NCBI GenBank assembly: GCA_023440865.1
Contig: JAEXRM010000062.1
Coordinates: 1-37,933 of the forward strand
Reading direction: 5' to 3'
DNA length: 37,933 bases
Source of the DNA: Bacillota bacterium
Lineage (GTDB): Bacteria; Bacillota; Clostridia; DSM-8532
The notes below the pieces were generated by a model, which saw nothing but the letters and a program-made list of their open reading frames with translations, was not told the DNA's origin and ran no database searches. This document shows, piece by piece, positions 7,960 through 15,664 of this stretch. The translations under genes were made by a program, and so were the position numbers. How positions within the stretch are numbered: position 1 is the first letter of the stretch; each line of letters begins with the position of its first letter.

Positions 7960-8856
7960 TCAACTGCGCCGGTACTCGCCCGGGGTCATGCCCACATGGT
8001 TGAGAAAGGCACGGTTGAAGTTCGACAGTGTTTCAAATCCGCAGCTCTGGGCGATCTCGAGGATCTTGTCATCCGACGCGCGCAGCTTCTCCTTCGCGGC
8101 AGCCAGCCGGCACCGGATGAGGAACTCGTTCGGCGTGGTGTTCGTGAGCTTGCGGAACGTGCTGCAGAAGTGGGATACGCTCATGCCGGCGATCTCGGTC
8201 ATGCGAACCAGGGAGATGGGCTGGGCGTACTCGGCCTCGATGAAGTCCATCGCCAGGCGGATGCCCCGCGTCGCATTGCGCTGGCGCTGGCGTTCCCGCT
8301 CCCCGGCCGCCTCCTGCAGACCGGCCTTTTCCCCCCGCAACGCGGGCGATCCGTAATGCCTGACCACCAGCGCAAGGAACTGCAGCAGCATCGCCTTGAT
8401 CATCAGACCGGATTCGGCGCCATGGAAGCGATACTGCCACTCCATCTCGTCGAGGCACTTGTGCATCGCCTCCATGCCGGGACCATCCGCGGGCAGGCGA
8501 CTCGCATAACCGCCCATTTCCCCTGAAAAAGGGCGCAGATACTCCTGGTCGAACAAGTCCGCCCCCGGTGTGCAGACAAGGGCCGGGTCGAACAGCAGCA
8601 CCTGCACCTGCAGGTTCTGCGACTCGTCGAACAGCAGGTGGATTTCATCGTTGTCGATCAGAAAAATGTCTCCCTCGCGCGCTTCGTACTCGCGGCCGTT
8701 GATGAGATGCCGCGCCCCGCCGCGGCGGATCCGCGAGATTTCCAGCTCGCGGTGCCAGTGCAACGCCCGGCTTTCGCCTTGAACGCCCTGCATGGTTTCG
8801 GCATAAAAAGGGAAGCTTTTCGGCGTCCAGGCAGACTGCTTGAGTGATCGCTTCAT
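7960..8856 (-). CDS. AraC-family regulator with cupin sensor (divergent from GH4 operon)
   Basis: A 298-residue regulator. The N-terminal cupin is shown by LHWHRELEISRIRRGG, HLINGREYEAREGDIFLID and DEIHLL, giving a small-molecule pocket. The C-terminal pair of HTH motifs is AraC-type (IAGMSVSHFCSTFRKLTNTTPNEFLI and ILEIAQSCGFETLSNFNRAF...MTPGEYR). The start at 8856 is preferred to upstream in-frame ATGs because GAAGGA precedes it. It is transcribed away from the GH4 - kinase - SIS cluster across a 247-bp shared promoter region and is its probable regulator, likely sensing an amino sugar or glycoside. The effector is not predictable from sequence. Confidence 0.92.
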   Translation of the reverse strand: MKRSLKQSAWTPKSFPFYAETMQGVQGESRALHWHRELEISRIRRGGARHLINGREYEAREGDIFLIDNDEIHLLFDESQNLQVQVLLFDPALVCTPGADLFDQEYLRPFSGEMGGYASRLPADGPGMEAMHKCLDEMEWQYRFHGAESGLMIKAMLLQFLALVVRHYGSPALRGEKAGLQEAAGERERQRQRNATRGIRLAMDFIEAEYAQPISLVRMTEIAGMSVSHFCSTFRKLTNTTPNEFLIRCRLAAAKEKLRASDDKILEIAQSCGFETLSNFNRAFLNHVGMTPGEYRRS

Positions 8857-8935
8857 CGCTATATCCTTCCGGCAAAAGCCTTTCAGATCATGTCGCCAAG
8901 CCGGGTACATTTCCCCGCTCGGCATCAACGCTACC

Positions 8936-8963
8936 ATCATAGCATAAGATTCAGTCAGAGCAA
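8936..8963 (-). promoter_or_regulatory. Promoter of the AraC regulator in the AraC/GH4 divergent region
   Basis: On the minus strand, -35 TTGCTC (8958-8963), a 16-bp spacer, and -10 TATGAT (8936-8941). A weaker plus-strand -10-like TAGAAT lies at 8977-8982 toward the GH4 gene without a good -35, as expected for an AraC-activated promoter. Confidence 0.5.
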
Positions 8964-9103
8964 GCGGGAGAATCTTTAGAATATAGCAGGATGGTCCGCT
9001 GCCGGGAGGGTATCATGGGTATGCACAGATGTATGGGAGACCCGCCGGAAGCAGTGCCGGCGCCGCAGAACCGGAAGCCCGCTTCCGGCCGGAGGAACGG
9101 ATC

Positions 9104-10399
9104 ATGAACGCCTTGAAGGTCGCCATCATCGGCGCCGGCAGCACGTATACCCCCGAGCTCGTCGACGGGTTCCTGCGCAGGCCGGAGTCGCTCCGGCTCG
9201 ACTCTCTCCAGTTCATGGACATCAACCTGGAAAAGGCAAACACGGTCGCCGACCTGTGCCGGCGCATGCTGGCCGCCAAGGGCCGCGATGTGAGGCTGAC
9301 GGTCACCGACAGCCTCGAGGCCGCCATCGAGGGTGCCGACTACGTGCTGGGCCAGGTGCGCGTGGGCATGCTCGAGGCCCGTGTCCGCGACGAAAAGATT
9401 CCGCTGAAGTACAACCTCCTCGGGCAGGAGACCACCGGCGCCGGCGGCTTCATGAAGGCGCTGCGCACCATTCCCGTCATCATGAACGTGGCCCGCACGA
9501 TGGAGCGGCTGGCCCCGAACGCATGGCTCATCAACTTCTCCAACCCGTCGGGCATCATCGCCGAGGCGGTGCTCAACAACAGCGACATCCGGATGATGGG
9601 CCTGTGCAACGGCCCCATCAACATCCTGCGCAGCGCCCGCGACCGCCTGCCGGAGGGCACCCGGCACTTCGACTACGACTTTGTCGGCCTCAACCACCTG
9701 TGCTGGCTTACCGGCATCTACGCCGACGGCGTGGAGATCCTCCAGGACCAGCTGGGCGCGGTGCAGGCCTCCACCGCCTTCCGGAACATTCCGGACATGC
9801 CGTATGCGGCAGACCTCATGCAGGCCATCAAGGGCATCCCGATCGGCTATCTCAACTATTACTACTTCCGCGACGAATCGCTCAAGCATTGTCTGGAAGC
9901 GGAAAAAACCCGCGGCGAGATCTGCATGGACATCGAGTCGGAGCTGCTCTCGCTGTACCGCGATCCCTCCGTCACCGAAAAACCCGCCGTGCTCGACAAG
10001 CGGGGCGGCGCACTCTACTCGGAGGCCGCGGTTTCCCTCATCGACGCCATCGAGAACGATCGGAACGAAATCCACGTCGTCGATGTGAAAAACGGCGGCG
10101 CTTACCCGTTCATGGCGGCGGACGATGTCGTGGAGGCCAAATGCCTCGTCAATCGAAACGGCGCGACGCCGCTGCCGTACCGTGGCGTCCGGACACCCCA
10201 CATCGAGGGTCTCATGCAGGCCGTCAAGGCGTATGAGAAGCTCACCGTGAAGGCGGCACTCGAAGGTGACCTCGACGCCGCACTGGCCGCGCTGCTGGTC
10301 CATCCCCTCATCGGCGACTACCACCGTGCCAAGCCGATGCTCGATGAAATGCTGCAGGCCAACCGGGCGTTCCTGCCCCAGTTCGAAGGGAGGATCTGA
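9104..10399 (+). CDS. GH4-family NAD-dependent glycosidase, probably 6-phospho-beta-glycosidase type
   Basis: A 431-residue glycoside hydrolase family 4 enzyme. GH4 enzymes use NAD+ and a divalent metal and cleave by oxidation-elimination. The N-terminal Rossmann motif is IIGAGSTYTPELV; downstream are VGMLEARVRDEKIPLKYNLLGQETTG, INFSNPSG, the metal-site cysteine in GLCNGPIN, and the metal-site histidine in GLNHLCW. These resemble 6-phospho-beta-glucosidase and ChbF-like members more than alpha-galactosidases. The start at 9104 has GGAGG upstream. The kinase begins three bases after the stop, so they are co-transcribed. Because a GlcNAc-type kinase and a SIS isomerase follow, a diacetylchitobiose-like or amino-sugar glycoside is a reasonable but unproved substrate. 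No transporter is in the cluster. Confidence 0.93.
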   Translation: MNALKVAIIGAGSTYTPELVDGFLRRPESLRLDSLQFMDINLEKANTVADLCRRMLAAKGRDVRLTVTDSLEAAIEGADYVLGQVRVGMLEARVRDEKIPLKYNLLGQETTGAGGFMKALRTIPVIMNVARTMERLAPNAWLINFSNPSGIIAEAVLNNSDIRMMGLCNGPINILRSARDRLPEGTRHFDYDFVGLNHLCWLTGIYADGVEILQDQLGAVQASTAFRNIPDMPYAADLMQAIKGIPIGYLNYYYFRDESLKHCLEAEKTRGEICMDIESELLSLYRDPSVTEKPAVLDKRGGALYSEAAVSLIDAIENDRNEIHVVDVKNGGAYPFMAADDVVEAKCLVNRNGATPLPYRGVRTPHIEGLMQAVKAYEKLTVKAALEGDLDAALAALLVHPLIGDYHRAKPMLDEMLQANRAFLPQFEGRI

Positions 10400-10402
10400 C
10401 GC

Positions 10403-11440
10403 ATGTGCAATTGCGCGGACAATGAATGTGCCTGCCGGCCCGCGGTGGTGCTCGGCGTCGACGGCGGCGGAACCAAGACGCATTACGCCCTGTATGACAT
10501 CTGCGGCCGCCCGGTCGATTTCATGGTCTCCGGCCCCACCAACCACGAAGTGCTTCCCGACGGCTTCACCGGCCTGCGACAGCGCCTGCGTTCGGATCTC
10601 GACATCCTGTTCTCGCGCAACGGTCTCAAGGTCGGGCATGTGGATCATGCCGTCTTCGGCCTCGCAGGCGTGGACACACGCCGCCAGCACGGCATCATCT
10701 CGGGCATGCTCAAGGATATCGGGCTGACCCGCTTCACGCTTTGCAACGACTCGTTCCTGGGCGTGAAGGCCGGCAGCGTCAGCGGTCACGGCATCTGCGC
10801 CATCAATGGCACCGGTTTCTCGATCGGCGGCATCGACCGGAAGGGCAACATGCTGCAAATCGGCGGTCTGGGCGAATACACCGGCGACGAGGGCGGCGGC
10901 GGCCTCCTGTCCACCCGCGTCATCCGCGCGGTGTACGACCACCTGTACAAGGACAGTCCCGCCACCATGCTCAAGGAACTCGTGTTCGAGCGCATCGGCA
11001 TCACCGATCCGGCCGACTATCCCGAGGTGCTGCTGCATCAGGCGGCCGAGGGCAAGGTCGATCTCATGGAGTTCGGCCGCATGGTCGACAAGGCGGCGGA
11101 TGCAGACGACGCCGTGGCGCTCGGCATCCTCGAAAAGTCAGGCACGGAATACGCCCGCAGCATCCAGGGCGCGATCAACCGGCTCGATTTTGGTCCGGAA
11201 AGCGAGCCGCTGGAGATTGTCCTGGCCGGTTCCGTCTTCGTCAAGGGCTCGAATCCCCGTACCCAGGACACCATGCTGGCGGCGCTGCGCGCACGCAATC
11301 CCGGCCGCACCATCACGACCACGAAGCTGACGGCGCCGCCGGTGCTCGGCGCCATCCTGTGGGCGCTGGAACCCTTCCATGTGCCGGACGGCCGTGAACG
11401 CGTCGGGGACGGATTGCTGGACATGATCGAAAACGCCTGA
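10403..11440 (+). CDS. BadF/BadG-type ATPase, N-acetylglucosamine kinase-like
   Basis: A 345-residue sugar kinase of the BadF/BadG/BcrA/BcrD ATPase superfamily, the group containing eukaryotic-type GlcNAc kinases. The phosphate-1 loop is VLGVDGGGTKTHYAL near residues 16-30, the second phosphate region is GHGICAINGTGFSIGG, and GEYTGDEGGGGLLS is also visible. It should phosphorylate GlcNAc or glucosamine at O6. The start at 10403 is well supported by GGGAGG seven bases upstream. It creates an odd N-terminal tail MCNCADNECAC with two CxC pairs, not normal for the family. It sits between GH4 and the SIS gene. Confidence 0.9.
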   Translation: MCNCADNECACRPAVVLGVDGGGTKTHYALYDICGRPVDFMVSGPTNHEVLPDGFTGLRQRLRSDLDILFSRNGLKVGHVDHAVFGLAGVDTRRQHGIISGMLKDIGLTRFTLCNDSFLGVKAGSVSGHGICAINGTGFSIGGIDRKGNMLQIGGLGEYTGDEGGGGLLSTRVIRAVYDHLYKDSPATMLKELVFERIGITDPADYPEVLLHQAAEGKVDLMEFGRMVDKAADADDAVALGILEKSGTEYARSIQGAINRLDFGPESEPLEIVLAGSVFVKGSNPRTQDTMLAALRARNPGRTITTTKLTAPPVLGAILWALEPFHVPDGRERVGDGLLDMIENA

Positions 11441-11476
11441 ATCCGGCCAGGATGTGATCCCGGCTATCGGCCGGAT
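11441..11476 (+). other. Intergenic hairpin between kinase and SIS genes
   Basis: ATCCGGCC (11441-11448) pairs perfectly with GGCCGGAT (11469-11476), starting immediately after the kinase stop. No T-run follows, so it is not a normal terminator and may be an mRNA-stabilising or processing structure. A second hairpin, GCGCCG (11534-11539) with CGGCGC (11543-11548), abuts the SIS ribosome binding site. Confidence 0.5.
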
Positions 11477-11562
11477 ATGAACGCGGGACGGGATCCATCC
11501 GTTCCGCCGTACAATCACTGTGACAACGCGACCGCGCCGGATCGGCGCAGGAGGGAGTCCCG

Positions 11563-12618
11563 ATGACAATCATGTGGAAGGAAATCATGGAGCAGCCCGA
11601 GGCGCTGCGCCGGTGCCGGGAGGTGAACGCCCCCGTCATCCGCAGGCTGGTGGAGGAGATTCGCTCGCACGACATCCAGAACATCCTGCTGGCCGCCCGC
11701 GGCACATCGGACCATGCGGCGCTGTATGGCACCTATCTCCTCGAACTGACGACCGGCATCCCGGTCAGCTTGGCCGCACCCTCCGTCTTCACGCTCTACA
11801 ACCGGACGATGAAGCTTGACAAGACCCTCGTGATCGGTCTTTCCCAGTCCGGCCAGGCCGCAGACGCGCTCGCCGTGCTCGAAGCCGGAAACAAGGCCGG
11901 TGCCGTCACCGCCGCGATCACCAATGCGGCCGAGTCCCCGATGGCCCTGTGCGCGCAGCATTCCCTGCTGTGCAGCGCCGGCCCGGAAACCAGTCTCGCC
12001 GCAACGAAGACCTTCACCTGCCAGCTGATGCTCATGGCCATGCTGGCCGCGGAGCTCTCCGGCAACAAGGAACTCGACGCGCTGCTCGCCACCGTGCCCG
12101 ACAAGGTCGCCGCGCTGCTTTCGGACACGGCACCCATCGAGGCGCTGGCCACACGCTACCGTTTCATGGGCGAATGCTTCATCCTCGCCCGCGGGATGAA
12201 CTACGCCATCGCCCGTGAAGCGGCCCTCAAGACGCAGGAAACCTGCTACGTCCGCGCGATGGGATATGCCACCTCCGACTTCTACCACGGACCGATGGCC
12301 ATGACCGAGCCCACGGTGCCGGTCATCGTGTTCGCCCCGGACGGACCGTCGCTCGCGAATACAAGCGACCTCATCGACCTGCTCCGCGAGCGCGAGAACG
12401 ACGTCCTGGTCGTTTCCGACCTGCCCGAGATCTGCCGGAAGGGCTCCGTTTCGATCGCCATCCCTTCGACCGGCACGCAGGACCCGGTGTTCAAGGACGC
12501 CATCTCGCCGTTCCTGAACGTGGTGGCCGCCCAGGTGTTCGCATGCACCCTGTCCGTGAGCAAGGGGCTGAATCCCGACGTGTCACGCCACCTCAAGAAG
12601 GTCACGATCACGCGCTGA
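11563..12618 (+). CDS. Double-SIS-domain sugar-phosphate isomerase/deaminase (GlmS C-half/AgaS-like)
   Basis: A 351-residue protein with two SIS (sugar isomerase) domains, like the isomerase half of GlmS without the glutaminase domain. Landmarks are AARGTSDHAA and IGLSQSGQAADAL in the first SIS. ETSLAATKTFTCQL and ARGMNYAIAREAALKTQETCYVRA...HGPMAM follow in the second. Stand-alone members deaminate and isomerise GlcN-6-P, or act as AgaS or FrlB-like deglycases. After the GH4 enzyme and sugar kinase, conversion of an amino-sugar phosphate to fructose-6-phosphate is the simplest role. No NagA deacetylase is nearby. The start at 11563 has AGGAGGG upstream; an ATG nine bases later is possible. 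A terminator follows at 12716-12750. Confidence 0.9.
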   Translation: MTIMWKEIMEQPEALRRCREVNAPVIRRLVEEIRSHDIQNILLAARGTSDHAALYGTYLLELTTGIPVSLAAPSVFTLYNRTMKLDKTLVIGLSQSGQAADALAVLEAGNKAGAVTAAITNAAESPMALCAQHSLLCSAGPETSLAATKTFTCQLMLMAMLAAELSGNKELDALLATVPDKVAALLSDTAPIEALATRYRFMGECFILARGMNYAIAREAALKTQETCYVRAMGYATSDFYHGPMAMTEPTVPVIVFAPDGPSLANTSDLIDLLRERENDVLVVSDLPEICRKGSVSIAIPSTGTQDPVFKDAISPFLNVVAAQVFACTLSVSKGLNPDVSRHLKKVTITR

Positions 12619-12701
12619 TGCCCGCCCTTTCATGTGCTGGAGCGCTCATGCATGCGCCTTTCCCAGCGTGAGGGTGCGTCCCTGCACGCACCGGATGATG
12701 G

Positions 12702-13676
12702 TCACATGGCATCAGGGGCATCCCGCCGGTTTCCGGGGGATGCCTCTTTTCGTCGCCTGTCGGCGGCCGCGTACTCCGTCGGCGTCATGGCCGTATGCCG
12801 CCGAAAGACGACGGCAAAGTAGTCGCTGCCGCTGAAGCCAAGCGCCATGGCGGTTTCCGTGACGCTCCGCCCCTGGGCCAGCAGTTCCCTGGCGCGCCGG
12901 ATGCGGCACTCGTTCACATATTCTCGCGGCGTGCGCCCCACGGTCCGCCGGAACACCTCCTTGAACCGGGAAAGCGACAAACCGGCCATCGCCGCGAGCG
13001 CCTCCAGTGTTGGCGGTTCGGCGTCCGCCTGCTCCATGCGGGCGATCACGCGGGCCATGGCATCGGCCCGCTCCCGGGCCCCGTCCCGCGAGGCCGTCTC
13101 CGCCCGCTCCGCGGCTTCGGCCTGCAGCAGCAGCTTTTCAAGACATGCGACAAACAGCGCGCGTGCATATCCATGCCAGCGGGGGGCATCCGCCGAAGCG
13201 CACCGCACGCACTCGGCCAGACGCGAGAGACAGGCGTCATCGGTCCGCCATTTCGGCAGACGCAGGGCCCGCAAGCGGTCCAGCAGCGCGTCCGCCACAT
13301 CCGGAGAAAGGCCCAGAAAATCGCTGCGGGAAAGCACGTGCGCATCGGGGCGTGACGGGGGCATCCCCTCTGTCACGGCAGGGATGCGCAGCTGGAACCA
13401 GATGAAGTCCGAGATGCCCTGGCCGGCCGACGCGTTCCCATGCGGCCGGCCAGGAGGAGCAAAGTAGACCTCGCCGCCGCTGACCGCCACTTCCTCCCCA
13501 TCCGAGGCATACCGCTCGCTGCCCGTGAGGACGACGACAAATTCCGCACAGCCGGGATGGACATGCAACGCCAGCGGTTTCTGCACCTGATGGGTGTGAT
13601 ACCGACCCAGCAGGACCAGGCCGGGAATGCCAAGCGCCTGTTCCTCGAGCACGATGCGTTCCTGTGTCGCGCGCAT
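12702..13676 (-). CDS. AraC-family regulator with cupin domain (divergent from second URO-D gene)
   Basis: A 324-residue AraC/XylS-type regulator. The N-terminal cupin is visible (LALHVHPGCAEFVVVLTGSERY, GGEVYFAPPGRPHGN). The C-terminal HTH pair is LEALAAMAGLSLSRFKEVFR and VTETAMALGFSGSDYFAVVF, ending HTAMTPTEY. An Ala-rich linker of about 60 residues joins the domains. The start at 13676 has GGGGAGG upstream; longer upstream in-frame reading has no ribosome binding site. It is divergent from the URO-D gene across 202 bp and probably regulates it. Its 3' end overlaps the terminator of the convergent SIS operon. Confidence 0.92.
   Translation of the reverse strand: MRATQERIVLEEQALGIPGLVLLGRYHTHQVQKPLALHVHPGCAEFVVVLTGSERYASDGEEVAVSGGEVYFAPPGRPHGNASAGQGISDFIWFQLRIPAVTEGMPPSRPDAHVLSRSDFLGLSPDVADALLDRLRALRLPKWRTDDACLSRLAECVRCASADAPRWHGYARALFVACLEKLLLQAEAAERAETASRDGARERADAMARVIARMEQADAEPPTLEALAAMAGLSLSRFKEVFRRTVGRTPREYVNECRIRRARELLAQGRSVTETAMALGFSGSDYFAVVFRRHTAMTPTEYAAADRRRKEASPGNRRDAPDAM
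12716..12750 (+). terminator. Rho-independent terminator of the GH4-kinase-SIS operon
   Basis: GGCATCCC (12717-12724) pairs with GGGATGCC (12737-12744) around a 12-base loop, followed by TCTTTT. It lies inside the last codons of the convergent AraC gene, so the same DNA terminates one operon and encodes the end of the other protein. Confidence 0.75.
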
Positions 13677-13772
13677 GACCGTCCTCCCCCGCCCCGCGTC
13701 GGATCCGGCATGGCACCATGCGGAAGATGGTGTGCCTGCAAGGCCGCATGGACGCCGCCGGACGGATTGTCT

Positions 13773-13801
13773 TTGATTTCGTACTGCGTACGCGATATCA
13801 C
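13773..13801 (+). promoter_or_regulatory. Candidate promoter of the second URO-D gene with direct-repeat operator
   Basis: The -35 TTGATT (13773-13778), a 17-bp spacer, and -10 TATCAC (13796-13801). The spacer contains CGTAC-TG-CGTAC (13780-13791), a direct repeat as favoured by AraC regulators, which also includes the palindrome GCGTACGC. An alternative -10-like TATCAT lies about 20 bp downstream. Confidence 0.4.
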
Positions 13802-13878
13802 GACACGCAGCCGTTCTTTTTCTATCATAGTGGGAGAATGCGCCTTCGGCAAGGGTTCCGGCGCACCAGGAGGCAACC

Positions 13879-14841
13879 ATGCAGGACACGACGGCATTGA
13901 TCCTCAAGGCCATGGACTACGCGCATCCCGCCGAGCTCCCCGTCTTCGCGGGCGCGCTGCCCGCCGCACGCAGGCTTCACGGCAAGGCGCTGGACGACAT
14001 CCTCAAGAAATACCCCGCCTTCTTCGACGCCGATGCGATCGACCGCGGCGTCACCAGCATGGCCATCACATACTACGCGGGCAGCCATGTCGATCCGTGG
14101 GGCTGTGTCTGGGAGAACCTGCACGAAGGCATGGAGGCCTATGTCAAGGGCCATCCCCTGCCGAACCGCGAGGACATCCGCACGCTGAAGGCCCCGGAGA
14201 CCGACATGGGTCTGCCGCACGGCTTCATGTACCTGCGTCTGTTGGATTTGCGCGGCTTCGAGGAGGCGATGATGGACTTTGCAGAGGAACCGGAGGAGCT
14301 GGAACAGCTCATCGAAACGGTTTGCGCCTACAATGTCCGTCAAATGGACCTGTTCTGCCGGAGCAATCCCGACGCCCCGCTCGTTTTTGTCGGGGACGAT
14401 CTGGGCATGCAGCAGGGACTGGCCATCGGCGCCGTCAAATGGCGCAAATGGATGAAGCCGGCGTTCCGCCGCATCTACGACGTCGCGCACGCCGCCGGCA
14501 AGAAGGTCTACATGCACACGGATGGCGATATCGTCGAGATCATGCCCGATCTGGTCGATGCCGGCGTGAACATGATCAACCCCCAGTTCCGCGCCAACGG
14601 CATCGACCGGCTGGTCAAGACGTGCAAGGGACGCATTCCGATCATGCTCGACCTCGACCGGCAGCTGCTGCCGTTCGGCTCGCCGCAGGACATGCGCGAT
14701 CATGTGCGCGAGGCGGTCACGAAGATGTACCTGCCCGAGGGCGGTCTCGGCATCAACCTCGAGATCGGCATGGAGGTGCCGCTCGAGAATGTGGACGCCT
14801 TGCTGGGGGCGTTGGACGAGATGCGGACCTGGCGGGGTTGA
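13879..14841 (+). CDS. Second URO-D-fold family protein
   Basis: A 320-residue URO-D-superfamily TIM-barrel protein, only distantly similar to the one at 1352-2308. Visible features are YAGSHVDPWGCVWENLHEG near residues 55-75, VFVGDDLGMQQGLAIG, the barrel strand KVYMHTDGDIVEIMPDL and IMLDLDRQLLPFGSP. It lacks the RQAGR motif of HemE. The zinc-type HxC of cobamide methyltransferases is replaced by HTD, as in the first copy, and the usual C-terminal cysteine is absent (GGLGINLEIGMEVP). The start at 13879 has AGGAGG. It is monocistronic, divergent from an AraC regulator, and ended by a strong terminator. The reaction is unknown. Confidence 0.87.
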   Translation: MQDTTALILKAMDYAHPAELPVFAGALPAARRLHGKALDDILKKYPAFFDADAIDRGVTSMAITYYAGSHVDPWGCVWENLHEGMEAYVKGHPLPNREDIRTLKAPETDMGLPHGFMYLRLLDLRGFEEAMMDFAEEPEELEQLIETVCAYNVRQMDLFCRSNPDAPLVFVGDDLGMQQGLAIGAVKWRKWMKPAFRRIYDVAHAAGKKVYMHTDGDIVEIMPDLVDAGVNMINPQFRANGIDRLVKTCKGRIPIMLDLDRQLLPFGSPQDMRDHVREAVTKMYLPEGGLGINLEIGMEVPLENVDALLGALDEMRTWRG

Positions 14842-14866
14842 TCGCATCCACGTCTCCATGGGGACA

Positions 14867-14899
14867 AAAAGGAGCCGGCGAAAGCTGCCGGCTCCTTTT
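14867..14899. terminator. Bidirectional rho-independent terminator
   Basis: GGAGCCGGC (14871-14879) pairs perfectly with GCCGGCTCC (14887-14895). It is flanked by AAAA on the left and TTTT on the right, so it can end transcription of both the URO-D gene (plus) and the convergent hypothetical gene (minus). Confidence 0.92.
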
Positions 14900-14926
14900 G
14901 GCGTCATCGAAACGCGCTTGTCCTGC

Positions 14927-15523
14927 TCAAGGCACCGCGAACCACCCGCGCACCTCGTCGATCGTGAGCCCCGCGCTGTCCAACCCCACCTGCCCCATCT
15001 CCCCCATGTCGAACAGGGTGAAGCGGAACACCTCGCGCATGCGCGCCTCGGACATCAGCTCCATCTCGTCGAAAAGGGTCTCGGGCTCGCAGGGCTCGCG
15101 CAAGGCGAAGTAGCGGATCCCGCAAGCCGGCAGGGGAGCCTGCGCCGCAACCTGACGCCGCTGCGCCGGCGAAAGCAGGACACGCACCAGCCGCGCCTTG
15201 CGGGGCGGTGTTTTGACCAGCAAATCGAAGAAGGACGGCTGCTGCCGCAGCTCGATCGTGCTCATCCGCAGGGGGGCGCCCACGGCTCGCGCCTGTTCCG
15301 CGAGTGCGGCCACCAGGGCGTCGGCATCCGTGTTTCGCCCGTCAATGAGACTGGGGTCGATCTCCACCAGCAGGCCCGCCTCACAGCCGGCCTTTTCAAG
15401 GATATCCGTGGCGACCGGATTGACCGCACCGGGTGGCACAGCGGGAAACGACAGGCTGAAGCGTGCAGTCGCCGTGCCCTTCCCCTGCCGGTTTTCCGTG
15501 ATCTTCAGCTTGTTGCGGTTCAT
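14927..15523 (-). CDS. Hypothetical protein, 198 residues
   Basis: Not recognised. A soluble protein with no signal peptide or membrane segment. The first half is rich in short alternating segments (TARFSLSFPAVPPGAVNP, LLVEIDPSLIDG), with a likely beta-alpha-beta arrangement around residues 30-100. The C-terminal third is acidic and Met-rich (LFDEMELMSEARMREVFRFTLFDMGEMG), ending VRGWFAVP. Coding status is supported by GGAGGG just before the ATG at 15523, by a bidirectional terminator just past its end, and by the lack of any competing gene. It lies 141 bp downstream of the MATE gene on the same strand and may be co-transcribed with it. Confidence 0.75.
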   Translation of the reverse strand: MNRNKLKITENRQGKGTATARFSLSFPAVPPGAVNPVATDILEKAGCEAGLLVEIDPSLIDGRNTDADALVAALAEQARAVGAPLRMSTIELRQQPSFFDLLVKTPPRKARLVRVLLSPAQRRQVAAQAPLPACGIRYFALREPCEPETLFDEMELMSEARMREVFRFTLFDMGEMGQVGLDSAGLTIDEVRGWFAVP

Positions 15524-15556
15524 GGGTCCCTCCCCGGTGTGACGTGTTCCCGGGCC

Positions 15557-15600
15557 GCCACCCGGAGCTTCCGCGATCCTCCGCGGAAAGCCGGGGTGGC
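15557..15600 (-). other. Nested hairpin upstream of the hypothetical gene
   Basis: An outer stem GCCACC...GGTGGC (15557-15600) encloses an inner stem TTCCGCG/CGCGGAA. There is no T-run on either strand, so it is not a canonical terminator. It lies between the MATE gene and the hypothetical gene, about 35 nt ahead of the latter's start. It could be a processing or attenuation element. Confidence 0.5.
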
Positions 15601-15664
15601 GCGACCGGAACCATGGTCATTGTACCAGAAGCGGGAGATCGTGTGGAAGGGGTGGGCGGGAGCG

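Noticed and set aside
8951..11038. A 695-codon minus-strand open frame opposite the GH4 and kinase genes
   Set aside because: The plus-strand genes show full GH4 and BadF motifs. The antisense frame has no recognisable domain or ribosome binding site and is a GC-skew artefact.
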